A stretch of DNA of 64,000 nt from Burkholderiales bacterium (GTDB lineage: Bacteria; Pseudomonadota; Gammaproteobacteria; Burkholderiales; Burkholderiaceae_C). This document shows, in pieces, positions 54,800-64,000 of the stretch. A program made the position numbers and the translations under genes. The stretch is taken from contig JACRPO010000003.1 of NCBI GenBank assembly GCA_016223165.1, positions 248,001-312,000 of the forward strand. The letters are read 5' to 3'. The notes beneath the pieces were generated by a model. That model was not told where the DNA came from, did no database searches, and worked only from the letters and a program-made list of their open reading frames with translations. Position 1 is the stretch's first letter, and each line of letters starts with the position of its first letter.

Positions 54800-56647
54800 A
54801 TGCCCAGACCGCTGAAGCTCTCGCTCGCCGCGCTCGGCGGCGTGCTCGTGCTGCTCGTCGGCGTGGGCATCTTCATCGTCGCGACGTTCGACCCGAACGC
54901 CTACAAGCCGCTGCTCATCGAGACCGTGCAGAGGGAGCGGCAGCGCACGCTCGCGATCCCGGGCCCGATCTCGCTCACGCTCTTCCCGACGCTGGGCGTG
55001 AAGCTGGGCGCCGCGACCCTGTCTGAGCGCAACAGCGCCGAGCGCTTCGCGTCCATCGAATCGGCGCAGGTGTCGCTGGCCGTCTGGCCGTTGCTCAGGC
55101 GCCAGGTCGTGGTCGACCGGCTCACGCTCGCCGGGCTGCGCGCCCGCATCGTGCGCTTCAAGGACGGCAGGCTCAGCATCGACGACCTCACCGGCGGCGG
55201 CGGCGCACCGGCCGCCCCGGCCCCGGCCCCGGCGACACCGCCGGTGGCACCGCTCGAGCTGGATGTCGCCGGCATCGCGATCACCGACGCCGAGATCCAG
55301 TTCGACGACCGCCAGGCGCCGCGCAGGCTGCAGCTGTCGAAGCTCGCGCTGCAGGCCGGCCGCATCGCGCCGGGCGTCAGCACGCCGGTGTCGCTGAAGG
55401 CCCGGCTCGACGCCGATGCGCCGAGCCTCGGCGCCGACGTCGCGCTGCAAGGCCGGCTGAAGCTGGGCCCGGCGGAGGGCCGCGTGGCCCTCGAGGGCCT
55501 CGAGCTCGACATCGACGCCAGGCTCGGCGCCAAAGCCGACGCCACGGCGCTGAAGACGCATGTCGAAGGCGGCATCGACGCTGACCTGAAGGCCGGCAAG
55601 CTCGACGCCAAGCTCGCCGGCGAGTTCGATGGCAGCCGCTTCAAGGTCGCGCTCGGCATGCCGCGCCTGAGCCCCGCGGCCTACACCTTCGACGCCGAGA
55701 TCGACCGCCTGAACCTCGACCGCTTCCGTGCCGGCGGCGCGGCGCCGGCGTCTGCGGCGTCAGCGGCCGGCCCGGAGAAGCCGCTCGACCTGTCGGCCCT
55801 GCGCGAGCTCGAGGCGAACGGCCAGCTGCGCATCGGCGCGCTGCAGGTGATGAACCTGAAGGCGAGCCAGGTGCGCGCCGGCGTGCGCGCCGCGGGCGGC
55901 CGCGTGCAGATCGCGCCGCTCGCCGCCGATCTCTACCAGGGGCGGCTAAACGGCAGCGCCAGCGTGGCCGCGAACCAGTCGCCGGCACGCATCGGCCTGC
56001 AGCAGACGCTCGAGGGCATCGCCATCGGGCCGCTGCTGAAGGACCTCACCGGCACCGATGCGCTGCTGGGGCGCGGCAACGTCACGCTCGACGTCAGCAC
56101 GGCCGGCGCGACGCCCGGCGCGATGACGAAGGCACTCGCCGGCCACGCGCGCGTGCACCTGAAGGACGACGCGGTGCGCGGCGTCAACGTCGCGCAGGCG
56201 ATCCGCGTGGCGCGCGCGATGGCGCGCGGCGCCGGCGGTGCCGGCACTGCCGCCAAGGGCGAGGCCACCGACTTCAGCGAGCTCGCCGCCAGCTTCCAGA
56301 TCGCGCAGGGCGTGGCGCACAACGACGACCTCGTGCTGAAGTCGCCGCTGCTGCGCGTGGGCGGCAGCGGCGACATCGACCTCGGCGCCAGCCGGCTCGA
56401 CTACACCGTGAAGGCGACCCTCGTCTCCACGCTCGAGGGCCAGGGCGGCGCCGACATGCAGTCGCTGCGCGGGCAGACGGTGCCGGTGAAGCTCGCCGGG
56501 CCGTTCAACGCCATCGGCTGGCGCATCGACTTCGGCGCGATGGCCCGCGAAGCGGCGCAGGCCCGGATCGACGAGAAGCGCGAGGCGCTCAAGGAAGATG
56601 CCAAGCGCCGGCTGGCCGACAAGCTGCGGGGCGTGTTCGGCAAGTGA
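54800..56647 (+). CDS. AsmA-family protein
   Basis: A 615-residue protein. One N-terminal helix (about residues 7-29) anchors it in the inner membrane. FDPNAYKPLLIETVQRERQR is the classical AsmA opening, and the C-terminal AsmA_2 region includes LKSPLLRVGGSGDIDLGASR. The long beta-rich middle lies in the periplasm, where family members help move phospholipid or limit outer-membrane assembly defects. An Ala/Pro linker sits at about 134-150. It begins 42 bp after the YkuD-like pair. Confidence 0.9.
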   Translation: MPRPLKLSLAALGGVLVLLVGVGIFIVATFDPNAYKPLLIETVQRERQRTLAIPGPISLTLFPTLGVKLGAATLSERNSAERFASIESAQVSLAVWPLLRRQVVVDRLTLAGLRARIVRFKDGRLSIDDLTGGGGAPAAPAPAPATPPVAPLELDVAGIAITDAEIQFDDRQAPRRLQLSKLALQAGRIAPGVSTPVSLKARLDADAPSLGADVALQGRLKLGPAEGRVALEGLELDIDARLGAKADATALKTHVEGGIDADLKAGKLDAKLAGEFDGSRFKVALGMPRLSPAAYTFDAEIDRLNLDRFRAGGAAPASAASAAGPEKPLDLSALRELEANGQLRIGALQVMNLKASQVRAGVRAAGGRVQIAPLAADLYQGRLNGSASVAANQSPARIGLQQTLEGIAIGPLLKDLTGTDALLGRGNVTLDVSTAGATPGAMTKALAGHARVHLKDDAVRGVNVAQAIRVARAMARGAGGAGTAAKGEATDFSELAASFQIAQGVAHNDDLVLKSPLLRVGGSGDIDLGASRLDYTVKATLVSTLEGQGGADMQSLRGQTVPVKLAGPFNAIGWRIDFGAMAREAAQARIDEKREALKEDAKRRLADKLRGVFGK

Positions 56648-56795
56648 TCGCCGGGCGTCGCCGGCCGCTGATCCGAGGCCGTGGCCCGGTGACGCAAAAT
56701 CGGCGTTGCGGCCCGCGGTGACGCGGTCGCGGTCGTCCGCGGCGCTGTCGCAGCGCCCTCGCAGTCTCGCAGTCCCACCCAGCGCCCCGCCCTCG

Positions 56796-57749
56796 ATGCC
56801 TGCACGCTTGCCGGATGCCCTGCGCGGTGTCCTGACCGGTTCCGTCCTCGGCCTGAACACCCTGATCGTCGCCCTCAGCCTGGTGCCGCCGGCCCTGCTC
56901 AAGCTGCTCGTGCCTGTGCCGGCCGTGCGCCGCACAGCCGACCGCGCGCTGGCCGCGCTCGCCTCGGCCTGGGTGGCCGTCAACAATGCCTGGATCGCCG
57001 CCGTGCGCCCGGGCGCGCGCTGGGACGTGCAAGGCGTCGAGAGCCTGGATCCGCGCGGCTGGTACCTGGTGGCGAGCAACCACCAGACCTGGGTCGACAT
57101 CCTCGTGCTGCAGCGGGTCTTCCACGGCCACATCCCGTTCCTGAAGTTCTTCCTCAAGCGCGAACTCATCTGGGTGCCGGTGATCGGCCTGGCCTGGTGG
57201 GCGCTGGACTTCCCGTTCATGAGCCGCGGCAAGAGCCGCGGCGCTCTGCGCCGTGACCTCGAGACCACGCGCCGCGCCTGCGAGAAGTTCAAGCAGATCC
57301 CCACCTCGGTGATGAACTTCGTCGAGGGCACGCGGGCCACGCCCGAGAAAGTGGCGCAGGAGAAGAGCCCCTACCGGCACCTGCTGCGGCCCAAGATCGG
57401 CGGCCTCTCGGTGGCGCTGGCCACGATGGGCGAGCAGTTCCAGTGCCTGCTCGACGTGACGCTCGTCTACCCCGAAGACACGCCGACCTTCTGGGACCTG
57501 CTGTGCGGGCGGCTCGACGCCGTCATCGTGCGCGTGCAGCAGCGCGCCATCCCGCCGCAGCTCGTCGGCGTCGAGCACGCCGCGGAGCGCGCGCATGTCG
57601 TGAAGCTCGGCCGCTGGGTGGAGCAGCACTGGAAGGAGAAGGACCGCCTGATCGGCGAGCTGCTGCGCGCCGCTGCCGAGCCGGGCGCGACGGCCGGCAG
57701 TGGCGGCGGGCGGACCGACGAAGGTGCCGCCGGCAGCCCTGCGGCGTGA
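56796..57749 (+). CDS. 1-acylglycerol-3-phosphate acyltransferase-like (PlsC/YihG) protein
   Basis: A 317-residue membrane acyltransferase. The catalytic HX4D is H96 to D101 in NHQTWVD, and the substrate motif FVEGTR is present later. Hydrophobic segments at about 12-40 and 115-135 anchor it. The overall length and KFFLKRELIWVPVIGLAWWA stretch match the YihG group of PlsC-like enzymes. It transfers fatty acyl chains to a lysophospholipid. It precedes the fabB gene on the other strand. Confidence 0.9.
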   Translation: MPARLPDALRGVLTGSVLGLNTLIVALSLVPPALLKLLVPVPAVRRTADRALAALASAWVAVNNAWIAAVRPGARWDVQGVESLDPRGWYLVASNHQTWVDILVLQRVFHGHIPFLKFFLKRELIWVPVIGLAWWALDFPFMSRGKSRGALRRDLETTRRACEKFKQIPTSVMNFVEGTRATPEKVAQEKSPYRHLLRPKIGGLSVALATMGEQFQCLLDVTLVYPEDTPTFWDLLCGRLDAVIVRVQQRAIPPQLVGVEHAAERAHVVKLGRWVEQHWKEKDRLIGELLRAAAEPGATAGSGGGRTDEGAAGSPAA

Positions 57750-57763
57750 GCGCGGGGCCACCT

Positions 57764-57789
57764 GAGCGCCAACGCCAGGCGCGGCGCTC
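57764..57789. terminator. Possible hairpin terminator between convergent genes
   Basis: GAGCGCC and GGCGCTC pair across a 12-base loop, followed by TCTT. It lies directly beside the fabB stop codon and may end transcription of the acyltransferase gene. Confidence 0.3.
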
Positions 57790-57790
57790 T

Positions 57791-59005
57791 TCAGCCGTCG
57801 AAGCGCGCGAACACCAATGAAGCGTTGGTGCCGCCGAAGCCGAAGCTGTTCGACATCACCGTGTTCAGCGGCCTGTCCAGCCGCTCGCGCAGGATGGGCA
57901 GGCCCGCGGCGGCAGGGTCGAGCGTCTCGATGTTCGCCGAGGCCGCCGCGAAGCCGCCTTGCATCATCAGCAGGCAGTAGATCGACTCCTGCACGCCGGC
58001 CGCGCCGAGCGAGTGGCCCGACAGCGACTTGGTCGAGCTGATGCCCGGCACCTGTGCACCGAACACCGTCCGCACCGCGCCCAGTTCGGCGAGGTCGCCC
58101 ACCGGCGTCGAGGTGCCGTGCGCGTTGATGTAGTCCACCGGCTGGGCGACCGTGGACAGCGCCTGCTGCATGCAGCGCACGGCACCTTCGCCGGAAGGCG
58201 CGACCATGTCGTGGCCATCGGAGGTGGCGCCGTAGCCCACGAGTTCGGCGAGGATGGGCGCGCCGCGCGCTTGCGCATGTTCGAGCGCCTCGAGCACGAG
58301 CATGCCGCCGCCGCCGGCGATGACGAAACCGTCGCGCGCCGTGTCGAAGGCGCGCGAGGCCTGCTCGGGCCGGTCGTTGAAGCCGCTGGACATGGCGCCC
58401 ATCGCGTCGAACAGCAGCGACTGCTCCCAGCTTTCCTCCTCGCCGCCGCCGGCGAAGACCACGTCCTGCAGGCCCCAGGCGATGAGCTGGGCGGCGTGGC
58501 CGATGCAGTGCGCGCTCGTCGCGCAGGCCGAGCTGATCGAGTAGTTGACGCCCTTGATCCTGTAGCTGGTGGCCAGGCACGCCGAGACCGTGCTGCCCAT
58601 CGTGCGCGTGACCATGAACGGCCCGACGCGCTTGATGCCCTTGGCGCGCAGCGTGTCCGCCGCCCACACCTGGTTGTAGCTGGAGGCACCGCCCGAACCC
58701 GCGACGAGGCCGGTGCGCGGGTTCGAGACATGGTCCGGCGCGAGGCCGGCCTGCTCGAGCGCCTGCTTCATTGCGAGCCAGGCGTAGGCCGCCGCATCGC
58801 CCATGAAACGCAGCGTGCGGCGGTCGATCACCGCCTCCAGTTCCAGGTCCGGCCGGCCGCTCACCTGGCAACGCATGCCGCGCTCGGCATAGGCGGGGTT
58901 GAAGCGAATGCCCGAGCGCCCTTCGCGCAGGCTCGCAGCCACTTCCGTGGCGTTGTTGCCGAGGCTCGAAACAATGCCTTGGCCGGTGACGACGACTCGC
59001 CTCAT
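57791..59005 (-). CDS. fabB: 3-oxoacyl-ACP synthase I
   Basis: A 404-residue condensing enzyme. The catalytic triad is Cys161 ([10 protein letters not shown]), His296 ([11 protein letters not shown]) and His331 ([11 protein letters not shown]). KAS I specificity is supported by the directly preceding fabA gene. FabA and FabB together make unsaturated fatty acids under anaerobic-type synthesis. The ATG overlaps the fabA stop by one base (TGATG). Confidence 0.94.
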   Translation of the reverse strand: MRRVVVTGQGIVSSLGNNATEVAASLREGRSGIRFNPAYAERGMRCQVSGRPDLELEAVIDRRTLRFMGDAAAYAWLAMKQALEQAGLAPDHVSNPRTGLVAGSGGASSYNQVWAADTLRAKGIKRVGPFMVTRTMGSTVSACLATSYRIKGVNYSISSACATSAHCIGHAAQLIAWGLQDVVFAGGGEEESWEQSLLFDAMGAMSSGFNDRPEQASRAFDTARDGFVIAGGGGMLVLEALEHAQARGAPILAELVGYGATSDGHDMVAPSGEGAVRCMQQALSTVAQPVDYINAHGTSTPVGDLAELGAVRTVFGAQVPGISSTKSLSGHSLGAAGVQESIYCLLMMQGGFAAASANIETLDPAAAGLPILRERLDRPLNTVMSNSFGFGGTNASLVFARFDG

Positions 59006-59553
59006 CAGAAGTCCTCGGTCGACGTGAACAGGCCCACCTTGAGGTCGGTGGCCGAGTAGATCTCGCGGCCGTCGGCGAAGACATGCCCGTCGGCAATGCC
59101 CATGACCAGCTTGCGCTCGATGACGCGCTTGAGGTCCAGCCGGTAGGTGACCTTGCCCACCGTCGGCAGCACCTGGCCGAAGAACTTGATCTCGCCGGCG
59201 CCGAGTGCGCGCCCGCGCCCGGGGTTGCCGCGCCAGCCGAGCCAGAAGCCCACCAGCTGCCACAGCGCATCGAGCCCCAGGCAGCCGGGCATCACCGGGT
59301 CGGTCTCGAAGTGGCAGGCGAAGAACCACAGGTCGGGCCGGATGTCGAGCTCGGCTTCGAGCTGGCCCTTGCCGTGCGCGCCGCCACTGTCGTCGATGTG
59401 CACGATGCGGTCGAACATCAGCATGTTCGGCAGCGGCAGGCGGGCGTTGCCGGGGCCGAAGAGTTCACCCCGCCCGCAGGCGAGCAGATCTTCGCGACCG
59501 TAGGCGTGGCGGCCCAGGTCGCGCTGGCTCGCGCGCAGCGTCGTTTGCGTCAT
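59005..59553 (-). CDS. fabA: 3-hydroxydecanoyl-ACP dehydratase/isomerase
   Basis: A 182-residue hot-dog fold enzyme. The active His81 lies in [14 protein letters not shown] and Asp95 in [10 protein letters not shown]. It dehydrates 3-hydroxydecanoyl-ACP and isomerises the trans-2 to cis-3 bond, the branch point for unsaturated fatty acids. It is first in the fabA-fabB operon. The 405-bp gap upstream (59554-59958) shows no FabR/FadR-like palindrome by eye. Confidence 0.95.
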   Translation of the reverse strand: MTQTTLRASQRDLGRHAYGREDLLACGRGELFGPGNARLPLPNMLMFDRIVHIDDSGGAHGKGQLEAELDIRPDLWFFACHFETDPVMPGCLGLDALWQLVGFWLGWRGNPGRGRALGAGEIKFFGQVLPTVGKVTYRLDLKRVIERKLVMGIADGHVFADGREIYSATDLKVGLFTSTEDF

Positions 59554-59906
59554 GAGGCGGTCGGTGTGCGGGGGTCGTTGAAGACGGCAGGCGCAGATCC
59601 GGCAATCGTTGCGCTGCCCTGCCAGTCCGAGCGGACCGCCATTTTGCCTGCGCGGAGGCCGGCCGCGCGACAACGCAGCCGGCGCGTCACGTTGTTGTCG
59701 CCGTGTAAGCCGCGCGCAAGGCACGCCGCGCGTGCCCATGCCGGCGCGCGCAACGCCGTGCCGAGGCACGGGCAGCGGCCGTGCGCGCGCCCGCCGCCAG
59801 ACCCTGCCCGCCCCAGGGTGGACACCGATGCTGGCCTCCCTTACCGACTGAGCGGATTGGATGCATGCGCGACGGAACCCGGGCGTAGCTTGCCGCAGCG
59901 CCCGGT

Positions 59907-59953
59907 GCCACCAGGAGGACTCCATGGCGGCCCTCGGGCGCCACCAGGAGGAC
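59907..59953 (+). repeat. Duplicated ribosome-binding-site segment
   Basis: GCCACCAGGAGGAC occurs at 59907-59920 and 59940-59953, 33 bp apart. Each copy carries AGGAGG ahead of a start codon: the first for a 12-codon leader, the second for the di-haem lipoprotein gene. Confidence 0.75.
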
Positions 59954-59962
59954 ACTTCATGA
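59924..59962 (+). CDS. 12-codon leader peptide ORF
   Basis: [12 protein letters not shown] is encoded behind the first AGGAGG. Its TGA shares ATGA with the start of the di-haem gene. Ribosomes ending the leader could restart on the main gene. It may instead be a by-product of the duplicated binding site. Confidence 0.4.
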   Translation: MAALGRHQEDTS

Positions 59963-61476
59963 CGACTCACACGACCCTGCGCACCACGGTGCGCCTGACG
60001 TGCCTGACGGCACTGCTCTCGGCCTGCGGCGGCGGTTCGGGCCCCGCCGGCGGCGAGGCCACGCCCGCCGCCCGCAGCGATACCCCGGCGAGCACGGCCG
60101 CGGCCGCCGCCGCGCCAGCGGTGGCAACGCTGAAAGGCGCGGCCGATGCCGATCGCTCCGGCGCCGCGGCCGCGGCCTTCGTGCCGGCGGCCTCGTCGGC
60201 ACGCGACCCCGGCCCGCGCGGCGGCACGGCCGACGCCGGGGCGGCCCTGACCGGTTTGACGCCGGCCCAGATGGCCGCCTTCACCGCCGGCAAGGAGGAC
60301 TTCGAGGAAGCCGAGGATGTCGAAGAAGGCCTCGGGCCGACGATGAACCTCGACAGCTGCGGCGGCTGCCACTCGCAGCCCGGCATCGGCGGCACGAGCC
60401 CGGCGGTCAACCCGCAGGTCGCCTTCGCCGCCAAGAAGGGCGCCACGAACCGGCTGCCACCGTTCATCACCGCCCGGGGCCCGGTGCGCGAAGCGCGCTT
60501 CGTGCGCAACGCCGACGGCTCGCCCGACGGCGGCGTGCATGCGCTGTTCACCATCGCCGGGCGCAGCGACGCACCCGGTTGCACGCTGGCGCAGCCCGAC
60601 TTCGCCGGCCAGATGGCGCGCCGCAACGTCGTCTTCCGCATCCCCACGCCGGTGTTCGGCGCCGGGCTCATCGAGGCCATTCCCGACTCCGAGATCCTGA
60701 AGCAGCACGCCGCGTCGGCGGCGACGAAAGGCTCGCTCGGCATCCGCGGCCGCCCCAACCTGCTGCTGAACGCCAACGCGATCTCCGGCCAGGTGAACAA
60801 GAACGGCAACGACGGCACCATCGGCCGCTTCGGCTGGAAGGCGCAGAACAAGTCGCTGCTGATCTTCTCGGGCGAGGCCTACAACGTCGAGATGGGCATC
60901 ACCAACGGCGCCTTCCCCACCGAGCGCGACGAGACCGAGGGCTGCAACGAGGCGCTCATGCCCAACAGCGACGCCACGCTCGACGGCGCCACGCCGGCCG
61001 AGGTGCTGAGCTCGATCGAGCGCTTCACGCTGTTCATGCGCTTCCTCGCGCCGCCCACGCCCTCGACGAGCGCGCCCGGCGGCACCGAGTCGATCGCGCG
61101 CGGCCGCGACCTCTTCGCCAGCGTCGGCTGCGCGCTGTGCCACACGCCGAGCATGAAGACCTACAACGCCAGCGTCGTGGCCCTGCGCGCCAAGGAGGCG
61201 CGCCTGTACTCCGACCTGCTGCTGCACGACATGGGCCGCGGGCTGGCCGACGGCATCCAGCAGGGGCAGGCGAGCGGGCGCGAGTTCCGCACCGCGCCGC
61301 TGTGGGGCCTGGGGCAGCGCCTGTTCTTCCTGCACGACGGCCGCACGGCCGACCTGCGCCAGGCCATCGCCGAGCACCACAGCGACGGCTCGGAGGCGAA
61401 CGCGGTGACGCAGCGCTATTTCCAGCTCGGCGGCACGCAGCAGCAGGACATGCTCAACTTCCTGCGTTCGCTGTAG
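59959..61476 (+). CDS. Di-haem cytochrome c lipoprotein (thiol oxidoreductase/DHOR-like)
   Basis: A 505-residue predicted lipoprotein (lipobox LLSAC, residues 19-23) with an Ala/Pro-rich stalk to about residue 90. Two haem-binding motifs are visible, CGGCH (134-138) and CALCH (391-395). The intervening and following regions ([40 protein letters not shown]) match the DHOR family of di-haem proteins related to MauG/cytochrome c peroxidases. It acts in the periplasm. The electron partner is unknown. Its start follows a duplicated ribosome-binding site. Confidence 0.88.
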   Translation: MTTHTTLRTTVRLTCLTALLSACGGGSGPAGGEATPAARSDTPASTAAAAAAPAVATLKGAADADRSGAAAAAFVPAASSARDPGPRGGTADAGAALTGLTPAQMAAFTAGKEDFEEAEDVEEGLGPTMNLDSCGGCHSQPGIGGTSPAVNPQVAFAAKKGATNRLPPFITARGPVREARFVRNADGSPDGGVHALFTIAGRSDAPGCTLAQPDFAGQMARRNVVFRIPTPVFGAGLIEAIPDSEILKQHAASAATKGSLGIRGRPNLLLNANAISGQVNKNGNDGTIGRFGWKAQNKSLLIFSGEAYNVEMGITNGAFPTERDETEGCNEALMPNSDATLDGATPAEVLSSIERFTLFMRFLAPPTPSTSAPGGTESIARGRDLFASVGCALCHTPSMKTYNASVVALRAKEARLYSDLLLHDMGRGLADGIQQGQASGREFRTAPLWGLGQRLFFLHDGRTADLRQAIAEHHSDGSEANAVTQRYFQLGGTQQQDMLNFLRSL

Positions 61477-61582
61477 GCCACTGCAGGCCGCTGCACGCCG
61501 CTGCAGGCCGCGGCGGCCGGGTCGGGGGGCGATCCGGCCCCGCCCCGCCTCTCCCGCGGAGCGGGAAACGACGGGCGATCCA

Positions 61583-61618
61583 GCCCGCGCCCTGAGGGCA
61601 AGCCACGAGGGCGCGGGC
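61583..61618. repeat. 11-bp perfect hairpin upstream of TRAP operon
   Basis: GCCCGCGCCCT and AGGGCGCGGGC are separated by 14 bases, 94 bp before the TAXI gene. No T-run follows. A CCCTAGACTGC stretch (possible -10) lies just downstream. It may end transcription of the di-haem gene or act as an operator. Confidence 0.45.
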
Positions 61619-61711
61619 CCGACTCGCCCCCTAGACTGCCCTCGCCCGCGCCCACGCGCGCCCGACTGAAGGGCGCACCGCCGTCCGACGGCCGCATCGA
61701 AGGAGACTGCC

Positions 61712-62668
61712 ATGCCGCTTGCCCGCATCCTCGCCATCTCGACCCACATCGCTCTCACCGCCCTCACGACGCTGGCCCTGCCCGCGAGCGCGCAGCAGGT
61801 GACCTTCATGACCGGGCCGCAGGGCGGCTCGTGGGTGCCGCTGGGCGGCGCGCTCAAGGGCTTGTGGGAGAAGGCCGTGCCGGGCCTGGCGATCCAGGCC
61901 ACGCCCGGCGCCGGCATCGCCAACGTGCGCGGCGTCGACGAAGGCAAGGCGCAGATCGGCTTTGCCAACAGCAGCACCACGGTCGACGGCCTCGCCGGCC
62001 GCGCGCCCTACCCGAAGGCGGTGAAGAACGTCTGCCAGGTCGCCAACCTGTACCCGCAGTACTTCCAGGTCGTCGCGCTGGCCGACGCCAAGGTGGCGAG
62101 CTTCGCCGACATCAAGGGCAAGACGCTGGTCACGCAGCCCAAGGGCAACACGGCCGAGATCCTGACCGCGATGGTGCTCGAGGCCAACGGCCTGAGCTAC
62201 CAGTCGCTCGGCAAGGTCAACTTCCAGGCCGCCTACACCGACGCCGTGTCGATGCTCAAGGACGGCCACGCGCAGGTCTTCACGCTCGGCACCACGGCGC
62301 CCGCCTCGGCGGTGATGGACCTGGCGAGCGCGCGCGACGTGAAACTCGTGCCGGTGGACGACAAGACGATGGCGGCGCTGAAGAAGGCCAACCCCGGCTA
62401 CAACAAGCTCGTCATCAAGGCCGGTACCTACCCCAAGCAGGACCAGGACGTGCCCGCCATCGGCTACTCCACGCACATCGTCGCCGCCTGCGACCTGCCG
62501 GAGGAAACGGTGTACCGCATGACCAAGGCCATGGCCGAAGACGTGGCGGCGATGTCGGCCGTGGTCAAGTCCATCGCCGGCCTCACGCCCAAGGACATGG
62601 CCGTCGACATCGGCGTGCCGCTGCACAAGGGCGCGGCGCGCTACTACAAGGAGAAGGGCGCGATCTGA
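61712..62668 (+). CDS. TAXI-family TRAP transporter substrate-binding protein
   Basis: A 318-residue periplasmic binding protein with a signal peptide (cleaved near ASAQQ, residue 27). [20 protein letters not shown] and [20 protein letters not shown] are the ligand-cleft motifs of the TAXI family, and the C-terminus fits too. It captures a small organic acid or similar solute for the permease that follows 77 bp downstream. The ligand cannot be predicted. Confidence 0.93.
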   Translation: MPLARILAISTHIALTALTTLALPASAQQVTFMTGPQGGSWVPLGGALKGLWEKAVPGLAIQATPGAGIANVRGVDEGKAQIGFANSSTTVDGLAGRAPYPKAVKNVCQVANLYPQYFQVVALADAKVASFADIKGKTLVTQPKGNTAEILTAMVLEANGLSYQSLGKVNFQAAYTDAVSMLKDGHAQVFTLGTTAPASAVMDLASARDVKLVPVDDKTMAALKKANPGYNKLVIKAGTYPKQDQDVPAIGYSTHIVAACDLPEETVYRMTKAMAEDVAAMSAVVKSIAGLTPKDMAVDIGVPLHKGAARYYKEKGAI

Positions 62669-62745
62669 GGCCACGCCCGCATCGACGACGCGGCCGACAC
62701 CCGCGACGCAGGCGCGAAGCGAGCGACGGACCGCAGGCACGACGC

Positions 62746-64000
62746 GTGGCCCAGGAGGAGAACGCCCCCACCACCCCGGCGCAGGCGGCCCTGCGCTGGG
62801 TCGCCGGCGGCATCGCCGTGGCGATGTCGGTCTACCACATGTGGGTGGCCGGCTTCGGCCCGCCCGAGGCGATGCATTTCCGCGGCACGCACCTGCTGTT
62901 CGCGCTGACGCTGGTGTTCCTGCTGTTCCCGCTGCGCCCACCGGGCGCACCCGGCAGCGGCGCCGCCCGCATCCTCGACTTCGTGCTGATGGCACTCGGC
63001 TGGGCCGCGGTGCTGCACATCTTCGTCACCTACGAGACCTTCACCAACCGCATCATCTACATCGACGAGCTGACGGTCTGGAACAAGCTCTTCGCACTCG
63101 TGGCCATCGCCATCGTGCTCGAGGGCACGCGCCGCGTCATCGGCTGGGCGCTGCCGATCACGGCCATGGTCTTCCTCGTCTACGCGGCGGCCTTCACCCA
63201 GGTGAAGTTCCCGGTGCTGCTCGAGCAGCTGTACTACTCCACCGAAGGCATCTTCGGCTCCACGCTGGGCGTCTCGGCGAGCTACGTGATGCTGTTCGTC
63301 GTCTTCGGCGCCTTCATGGAGCGCAGCGGCACCGGGCAGCTCTTCATGGACTTCGCGATGAGCCTCACCGGCCACCAGGCCGGCGGGCCGGGCAAGGTGG
63401 CGGTGGTGAGCAGTTCGCTCTTCGGCACCGTCTCGGGCAGCGCGGTGGCCAACGTCATGGTGGACGGGCCCATCACCATCCCGCTGATGAAGCGCACGGG
63501 CTTCCGGCCGCCTTTCGCGGCGGCGGTGGAAGCGGTGGCCTCCACGGGCGGCCAGCTGATGCCGCCCGTGATGGGCGCGGCCGCCTTCGTGATGGCCGAG
63601 TTCCTCGCCGTGCCCTACGCGCAGGTGGCGCTGTGGGCGGCGATCCCGGCGCTGCTGTACTACGTGGCGGTGTTCTTCGCCGTGCATTTCGAGGCCAAGC
63701 GCTACGGGCTGGCCGGCGTGCCGCGCGCGGAGCTGCCGCGCATGGGGCAGGTGATGGCGCAGCGCGGGCACCTGTTCATCCCCATCCTCATCATCCTGGC
63801 GGGCCTCTTCATGGGCTACTCGGCGCCGCTGTCGGCGCTGGTGGCGGCGCTGGCCTGCCTGCCGGTGGCGCTGCTGCGCGCCAGCACACGCGGCGGCATC
63901 GGCTGGAAGAGCGTCATCAGCGCGCTCGAGGAAGGGGCACGCAACACCCTCGCGGTGGCCATGGCCTGCGCCAGCGCGGGCATCGTCATCGGCTGCGTCA
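62746..64000 (+). CDS. TRAP transporter fused permease (3' end missing)
   Basis: The visible 418 codons encode a fused 4TM/12TM TRAP permease: small-subunit-like helices first (to about residue 140), then the DctM domain (SSSLFGTVSGSAVANVMVDG and STGGQLMPPVMGAAAFVMAE). It works with the TAXI protein to import solute using an ion gradient. The GTG at 62746 is the best in-frame start. An AGGAGGAG sequence lies just after it with no near start codon downstream, so the start is uncertain. The gene runs off the window. Confidence 0.9.
   Translation, partial: MAQEENAPTTPAQAALRWVAGGIAVAMSVYHMWVAGFGPPEAMHFRGTHLLFALTLVFLLFPLRPPGAPGSGAARILDFVLMALGWAAVLHIFVTYETFTNRIIYIDELTVWNKLFALVAIAIVLEGTRRVIGWALPITAMVFLVYAAAFTQVKFPVLLEQLYYSTEGIFGSTLGVSASYVMLFVVFGAFMERSGTGQLFMDFAMSLTGHQAGGPGKVAVVSSSLFGTVSGSAVANVMVDGPITIPLMKRTGFRPPFAAAVEAVASTGGQLMPPVMGAAAFVMAEFLAVPYAQVALWAAIPALLYYVAVFFAVHFEAKRYGLAGVPRAELPRMGQVMAQRGHLFIPILIILAGLFMGYSAPLSALVAALACLPVALLRASTRGGIGWKSVISALEEGARNTLAVAMACASAGIVIGCV

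Overview
The window is a GC-rich chromosomal segment with strong G/C preference at third codon positions, very dense coding on both strands and many 1-4 nt stop/start overlaps. Gene content points to a betaproteobacterium of the order Burkholderiales: a DUF4148 protein, a DUF1127 protein, dapA followed by bamC, coaBC followed by dut, a fabA-fabB pair, an HAE1-type RND pump and a TAXI-type TRAP transporter. The genus cannot be fixed by reading alone. No rRNA, tRNA, insertion sequence, prophage or CRISPR array was seen. The two end genes, a winged-helix/AAA regulator and a TRAP permease, run off the window.

Layout. 1-8.3 kb: a truncated regulator, two small proteins, then a tripartite efflux operon (adaptor, RND pump, TolC-like channel). 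8.3-13.1 kb: a frameshifted gene remnant, an SRPBCC protein with a LysE/RhtB exporter, then an MFS transporter, a carboxymuconolactone-decarboxylase-like protein and a LysR regulator. 13.1-17 kb: DUF4148 and DUF1127 proteins, a TVP38 membrane protein and an acyl-CoA ligase. 17.1-20.8 kb: a 671-residue protein of no recognised family next to a cytoplasmic PhoD-type phosphoesterase; this is the best candidate for an undescribed system. 21.6-25 kb: hydroxyproline catabolism (oxidase, epimerase, deaminase). 25-30.3 kb: GNAT, secreted subtilase, parE and a small outer-membrane barrel. 30.4-35.7 kb: a lipoprotein with a Ser-Pro repeat stalk and three HxH motifs, a TetR regulator divergent from a sterol-desaturase-like hydroxylase, a D-amino-acid dehydrogenase and a chemoreceptor with a flagellar-type promoter. 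36-45 kb: an MFS transporter with a coupled micro-protein, a methyltransferase, dapA, bamC, a ribosomal-oxygenase-like cupin operon, an FKBP, dut and coaBC. 45.5-51.5 kb: a five-gene operon (two ABC permeases, ATPase, nucleoside hydrolase, adenosine deaminase) divergent from psuG, read as nucleoside uptake and salvage. 51.5-64 kb: a lipase-like hydrolase, a Ser/Thr/Pro-rich exported protein, two divergent YkuD-type proteins, AsmA, an acyltransferase, fabA-fabB, a di-haem lipoprotein and a TRAP transporter.

Smaller-scale structure includes paired TTAC-N3-GTAA operators in the TetR/hydroxylase interval, a TCAA-N15-GCCGAAAA promoter before the chemoreceptor, a 15-bp direct repeat with 21-bp period before the DUF2147 gene, a duplicated ribosome-binding site with a 12-codon leader before the di-haem gene, a symmetric hairpin holding both stop codons of a convergent pair, and several short tandem repeats inside or beside genes. 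Functions are inferred from sequence motifs and neighbourhood; no database search was possible.
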